Below, in pieces: positions 60,181-64,000 of a stretch of DNA of 64,000 nucleotides. The stretch comes from Melanocharis versteri (lineage: Eukaryota > Chordata > Aves > Passeriformes > Melanocharitidae). The stretch lies in assembly GCA_013397845.1 (NCBI GenBank), contig VZTG01001729.1, positions 285,984-349,983 on the forward strand. The letters run 5' to 3'. Below the pieces are notes generated by a model. That model was given only the letters and a program-made list of their open reading frames with translations, made no database searches and was not told the DNA's origin. A program made the position numbers and the translations under genes. Each line of letters starts with the position of its first letter. Position 1 is the first letter of the stretch.

Positions 60181-62346
60181 CTGCAAGGGGAAACACCCAA
60201 CAGCCCTGTTCAGTGGACTGAGAGAGGGCAGTGGCAGGCGGGAGGGGTGTGTGATGCCAAAAGCCAGGGCTGGTGACAACGCGTCCATTTGCCCTTGCTT
60301 TGGGGAGAAGGAGGAGGGAAAATGACTCTGCAATAAACTGGTGATATTGGGCCATCTCCACCTCAGGCCTCCATCCCTCAGCGTGATGGCACGTGCACAC
60401 GTGTCCCTCTGGGACAAGGCTGATGTCAGCCATAACTGTGGTGTCTCCTGGGTGGTTTGTAGGGAGCAGCAGCTCTTCTGGTGCCGCTCAAAAATAACAT
60501 CAGCAACAAACCTCCAGTCTTTGCTCCCATGGCAGATTTGAGACAAAACAGCCATTCCCACTCAGGAAAGTGCTTGCCTCTTAATTCCAGCCCCGCTGGA
60601 GTAACATTATCCCAAATGCCTTTTCTCCTCCTGGTGAGTCTCTGCAAACAGCAGATCTGGTGGCACCAGTGGTAATACTGTCATTAACAGGAGGGGGATG
60701 CCAGGACATGGTCTCCACAGGGCCTGGCTGTCCGGAGGCTGTGACCCTCAAAAAACACCTCATTCTGTAGTGTTCACTGGTGCCTCCTCTCAGGTTGTAC
60801 ATGGGGACACGGGCCATGTGCCACGAGCTCCTGTGTCACACCAGCATGAGGGCTGAGGGCCTGTGGGACAAACTGCCAACAAATCACCCTTGTTATAGAG
60901 TGGTTTCCTATAGCTCCTTGGGGGGGGTAATCTGTGTCTGTGCCATGCACATGGCACAGGGCAAATGGCACCAGCTGATGGGGGGATGCAGAGAGATGCT
61001 TGCCCAGCATCCTAAAAACCAGGGGGTACCCATGTGTTTGCACAGTGAGTGCTCTGCTGTGGAGTTTGACAGTGAAGTTACAGTATTTAATGAGCAGGAA
61101 TTGCATCCTAACCATCTGCCTCGATAATCAGCCATTATTACTGTTTTCCACACTTTACAGATGGGGAAAGTAAGGGAATGGTGGAAAGAAAATCCAGCTA
61201 CTGACATGGGGGCCCTTTGATTGACTTGTCACAGGAGCGAATTCACTGAAAATAAACATTGGACCTGTATCCTGGACATCGACCCAATCACTGGTCACTG
61301 CCAACCCTGCTGAAAAGGCTGCCTGGATGGAGCAAACCTTCCTCAGGAAGATGCAGGTTCCAGCAGTGGCTCAGACAACCTACAATGGGAAGTGTGCCTG
61401 TGCCAGACCTGCGCTAGCATATGGCTGGGGAGAAGCCACTCGAAATCCCCATCCTCACATCCAGAAAAGCTTTTCTCCTGCAATTTTGCTGCCTGACATG
61501 AATGCCCCTCACTAAACTTTGCCAGAACCACAATAAGCAGTTTTTCCCTCTGCTCAGTGGGGTTCCAGTTAAGGATAATGCTCTATCCCCTGTGGACAGG
61601 CTGGAGCTGCCAGCAGCCAGGCAGCTGGAGCAGCAGGGTTTGAGTGGGGGACAGAGGTGACATTATCCTCATTCCCACGTCATGCCAGCACCACCTCTGT
61701 GAGCTGCTGATGGATTGGGCTGTCCTCGTAATAGACTCACCAGAAAACAAATGCCTGCACGTACATAAATCATCCATGGATTCCACAGCCTCTCAACTAA
61801 CAGGGGCATTGGGCTGGGAGGGCAGGAGCTCCTCCTCTCCACTTCAGACACCTCCAGTAGTGAATCTGGTGTCTCAGGATGTGCTGCTGCACGTCCCTGG
61901 GTCAGTGCAGCTATAGGGACAACAGCACTGGGGACACAGGGGACACAGGGGGGTGTCAGACCCGGGCATGCACAAGTGTGGTGCCAGGGCACCATGTGGT
62001 GCACCCCGTGCTTGAGGGCAGAAGTGATTTGGGGAAGAATCAGGTTTGTGAGAGCCCAGGATGGGGTTTGTCTGCAAGAGGAGAAACCTGAGAGAAGAGG
62101 AAGCTGGGGGAGGTGGTTAATGGTGCACCACGACAAGAGACGAGGTGCACTTGCAGGAACACTGGGGGAGCACTCGGAGATAGATGAGTGGAAGGGTTTT
62201 TGGCAGGACATTCGCATGGCTGAACTCTGTGTGTGCACGTGGGGCCGTGCTGCCCCAGGAGAGCAGGATTCCAGCCCCCTGCACTGCTCCGAAGGCCCTG
62301 AGGCCCCCTTGGCTGCACTGTGCTGCTGCAGGGAGCAGTCCCCCAC
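60181..62346 (-). other. ST8SIA2: ST8SIA2 intron 4
   Basis: Donor GTGGGG (62346 downward) and acceptor TTTCCCCTTGCAG (ending at 60181). No exon or mobile element was recognised. A short GGGGACACA repeat lies near 61930-61947. Confidence 0.85.
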
Positions 62347-62604
62347 CTTATGACGAAGCTGTGAGCGTCGATCTCGGGGCCGCAGCCGCTGCTGAGCAGC
62401 ACCCCCGAGTTGCCCACGATGGCACAGGTGGGGAACTGCTTGCCCTTGAGGGGAGAGGTGCGGGGCAGCAGCTCGTACAGGTTCTGCGAGACGTTCATGG
62501 TGCTGTCCCTGTCAAAGACGTAGTGGATGATGTCCCCCGGCTTCAGCGTCCCCTTCAGCACCGAAATGTCCTTCTCTGCATCCAGGAACTTCAGGATCTG
62601 TTTC
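62347..62604 (-). CDS. ST8SIA2: ST8SIA2 exon 4: stem end and sialylmotif L
   Basis: The exon carries 85 complete codons. It opens with KQILKFLDAEKDISVLKGT, part of the polybasic region that helps the enzyme recognise NCAM. GDIIHYVFDRDSTMNVSQNL follows, including the NVS glycosylation sequon, and then NLYELLPRTSPLKGK. Sialylmotif L runs through TCAIVGNSGVLLSSGCGPEI to DAHSFVI and binds the CMP-sialic acid donor. Its Cys forms the conserved disulfide with motif S. Splice signals are CCCTGTGCTCAG|GAAACAG and GTCATAAG|GTGGGG. The GC-rich composition is typical of this gene's exons. Confidence 0.97.
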
Positions 62605-63132
62605 CTGAGCACAGGGAAGAAAACAGCCTTATCAGGTGAGGTACAGAGAGAACCTGGGTCAGATGTGAGATGAGCTCTTGCCTCCTGGCTGCCCCCACTC
62701 TCCGGCCAGCCCTTCTGACCGATGCTCTCCAGGCACAGCTCACAGAAGGATATCTCCATCTCAATGCCTGCCCCTTCTCCACTCACCCCTGCCCGGGGCA
62801 GGCTACCATAGTCAGCCCACCATTAGTGAGGGTCCCTGAGTTTACCCTGGGAAGAAGGTCTCCTTCCCTCTATGACCCATCACCTGCACACGAATTCCAC
62901 TTGGCCTGAAAAACAGGGGCTCAAGTGCTCCTTGTTTTGTCGTTGCCAGGCCAGCTGGCTCAGCTGGGAATTCATTTCCAAGCGATCGCTTACAGATATG
63001 AAGCCTAGCTCAGCAGGAGATAAGTCTTTTTATTACTTCCTTGACTTCTTCAGATGATACACGGAGGCAATTTGCCAGCTTGCACTGGAGAGGACCAAAT
63101 CTGTCTCTTGTCCTATAGGTAATTACCAGTAC
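62605..63132 (-). other. ST8SIA2: ST8SIA2 intron 3
   Basis: A short 528-bp intron with donor GTACTG (63132 downward) and acceptor TTCCCTGTGCTCAG (ending at 62605). No other feature was recognised. Confidence 0.9.
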
Positions 63133-63261
63133 CTGATCTTCAAAGAGAGTGTCTGGTTGTGTCTCCATTTGGATGAGGCTGGTTTAATGTTGTGCTTAAT
63201 GCTTTCATTACTTCTGTCAACAACAGCTGGAGACGAGGAGTCATTTATTACTACTTCAGCT
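63133..63261 (-). CDS. ST8SIA2: ST8SIA2 exon 3: stem region
   Basis: This 129-bp exon has no start codon and is too short for open-frame searches. It is recognised by translation of the minus strand: 42 codons from AEVVINDSSSPAVVDRSNES to KWRHNQTLSLKI. It fits the luminal stem of ST8SIA2, which has the same layout in mammals. Three N-glycosylation sequons are visible (NDS, NES, NQT). The last part (KWRHNQTLSLKIR) begins the polybasic region completed by exon 4. The acceptor is CTTTCTTTTCTCTAG and the donor AGATCAG|GTACTGG. Codon phase matches exon 4 exactly, and the total of 321 residues equals my recalled human length minus exons 1-2. Confidence 0.95.
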
Positions 63262-64000
63262 CTAGAGAAAAGAAAGTCGGGGAGAGGGAGACAGAATCCG
63301 TTAGCATCCCAATGGCACTTCTAATCACCATCTTCAGCTCTGGCTGCTGGAATTCAAACTTCATCAGAAAAGCAAAATTGTAGTTATTAGCTAAACAAGA
63401 ACTGAAAGCCTGTTCGTATCCTGCTACACTCGAGCAGACAGACAGAGATCCTTAAATACCCGCTCGCTTCCACAAACACAGACTGACAGCCAGGCACAGC
63501 TCCACAGAAAACACACTATTACACAGCGAGCTGCAGGAAGGCATGCACAAAAAACCACACAGTGACAGGCTGGCAGATGGACACTTGCAGACAAGACACC
63601 CCAAAGCCCCTGAAATTCACTGAGAAACTTCCTAGCCAAGGCTGCTGCCCTGTTGCCTCGTGGCTGCACATGAACATCCCAAAGTGGAGCCAGCTCAGCT
63701 CCTGGAGATTAAAATCCTCTCCTCACCCAATGGAGAAATTAATTCAGCTGAGCTGCTGGGTGCTGCTTGTGAGACTGGGCTGTGAGCATCCTGTGCTAAA
63801 GGGGGGCAGGCTGGCTCACTGGAAACTTTTTCCCTGCTTAGAATTGAGCACAAGGATTTCAGCATCCCTATCACCTGTTCCAGACCAAGAAATGAGCAGC
63901 AGCCAGATGCTGGAGATGATAACTGGGAGACCCCAGCACTTAACCCCTGCTCGAAGAAGCAAATCAGCCCCAGCACTTCAGTGCCATTTAAATCAAACTG
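63262..64000 (-). other. ST8SIA2: ST8SIA2 intron 2, partial
   Basis: The sequence upstream of exon 3 was read for the short exon 2 (expected to end with a NSLHSKSN-like stretch) and for the membrane-anchor exon. Neither was found, so both probably lie beyond the window. No repeat or gene was recognised. Confidence 0.75.

Larger units (their letters stand above)
47905..63261 (-). other. ST8SIA2: ST8SIA2 gene, 5'-incomplete (exons 3-6)
   Basis: Four coding exons on the minus strand join in phase (each split after the second base of a codon) and give 321 residues, ending at TAG 50135-50137. ST8SIA2 (STX, sialyltransferase 8B) is a type II Golgi membrane enzyme. It uses CMP-sialic acid to build alpha-2,8-linked polysialic acid on N-glycans of NCAM, chiefly in the developing nervous system. 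Exons 1 and 2 (cytoplasmic tail, anchor, start of the stem) are not in the window. The sequence fits ST8SIA2 rather than its paralogue ST8SIA4: the end reads ECDGAT, and the stem reads KWRHNQTLSLKI. The gene converges on FAM174B. Confidence 0.95.

Noticed and set aside
59752..60561. Open frame of 269 codons antisense to the plus strand around ST8SIA2 exon 5
   Set aside because: It is in the wrong frame for exon 5 and runs through both splice junctions into intron; the true exon frame is 59887-60180.
62040..62786. Open frame of 248 codons around ST8SIA2 exon 4 as a complete gene
   Set aside because: Only 62347-62604 matches ST8SIA2; both ends continue into intron beyond good splice sites.
63262..64000. 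Search for ST8SIA2 exons 1 and 2
   Set aside because: No match to the membrane anchor or to the short second exon in any minus-strand frame.

Overview
This is a stretch of a vertebrate nuclear genome, almost certainly a bird. The genes have short exons, GT-AG introns and long untranslated regions. The recognisable interspersed repeats are all CR1 LINE fragments with the avian type of 3' end (for example the copy ending at 35229). Non-coding DNA is dominant and there is no operon-like packing. The two protein-coding genes lie tail to tail, which is also the order I recall for human 15q26 (ST8SIA2, then FAM174B).

Left part (1-26130): about 9 kb of intergenic DNA leads to two CR1 fragments. A GC-rich, CpG-dense block follows (about 9890-10650) with the surviving 3' part of FAM174B exon 1, which codes for the transmembrane helix (9892-10013, + strand). 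Exon 2 is at 16962-17093. The last exon begins at 22279 and supplies one coding base and the stop codon. A long 3' UTR probably runs to about 26130. The beginning of FAM174B (start codon, signal peptide and most of the extracellular part) is absent. The reading frame meets an ambiguous base at 9890 and then CR1 sequence, so a collapsed assembly gap is likely.

Middle part (about 26130-47900): intergenic DNA between two convergent genes. It contains two CR1 copies, simple repeats, a 280-bp direct tandem duplication with a single N at the junction (44610-45172), a 21-bp perfect tandem duplication and several AT-rich stretches that look like candidate conserved non-coding elements.

Right part (about 47900-64000): ST8SIA2 on the minus strand, coding for the alpha-2,8-polysialyltransferase (STX) that puts polysialic acid on NCAM. 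Four coding exons are present: 63133-63261, 62347-62604, 59887-60180 and 50135-50420. They join in consistent phase into 321 residues plus stop. As I recall the human protein (375 residues), this is everything except the first 54. The exons for the cytoplasmic tail, membrane anchor and start of the stem lie beyond position 64000. The likely 3' UTR is interrupted by a 13-base N gap (49682-49694) and contains a 16-bp palindrome beside a second hairpin.

I found no RNA genes, CRISPR arrays, bacterial features or viral genes. Nothing here amounts to a new gene system. The points most worth a second look are the damaged FAM174B 5' end, the duplication with an N at its junction, and the hairpin-forming elements in the ST8SIA2 3' UTR and last intron.
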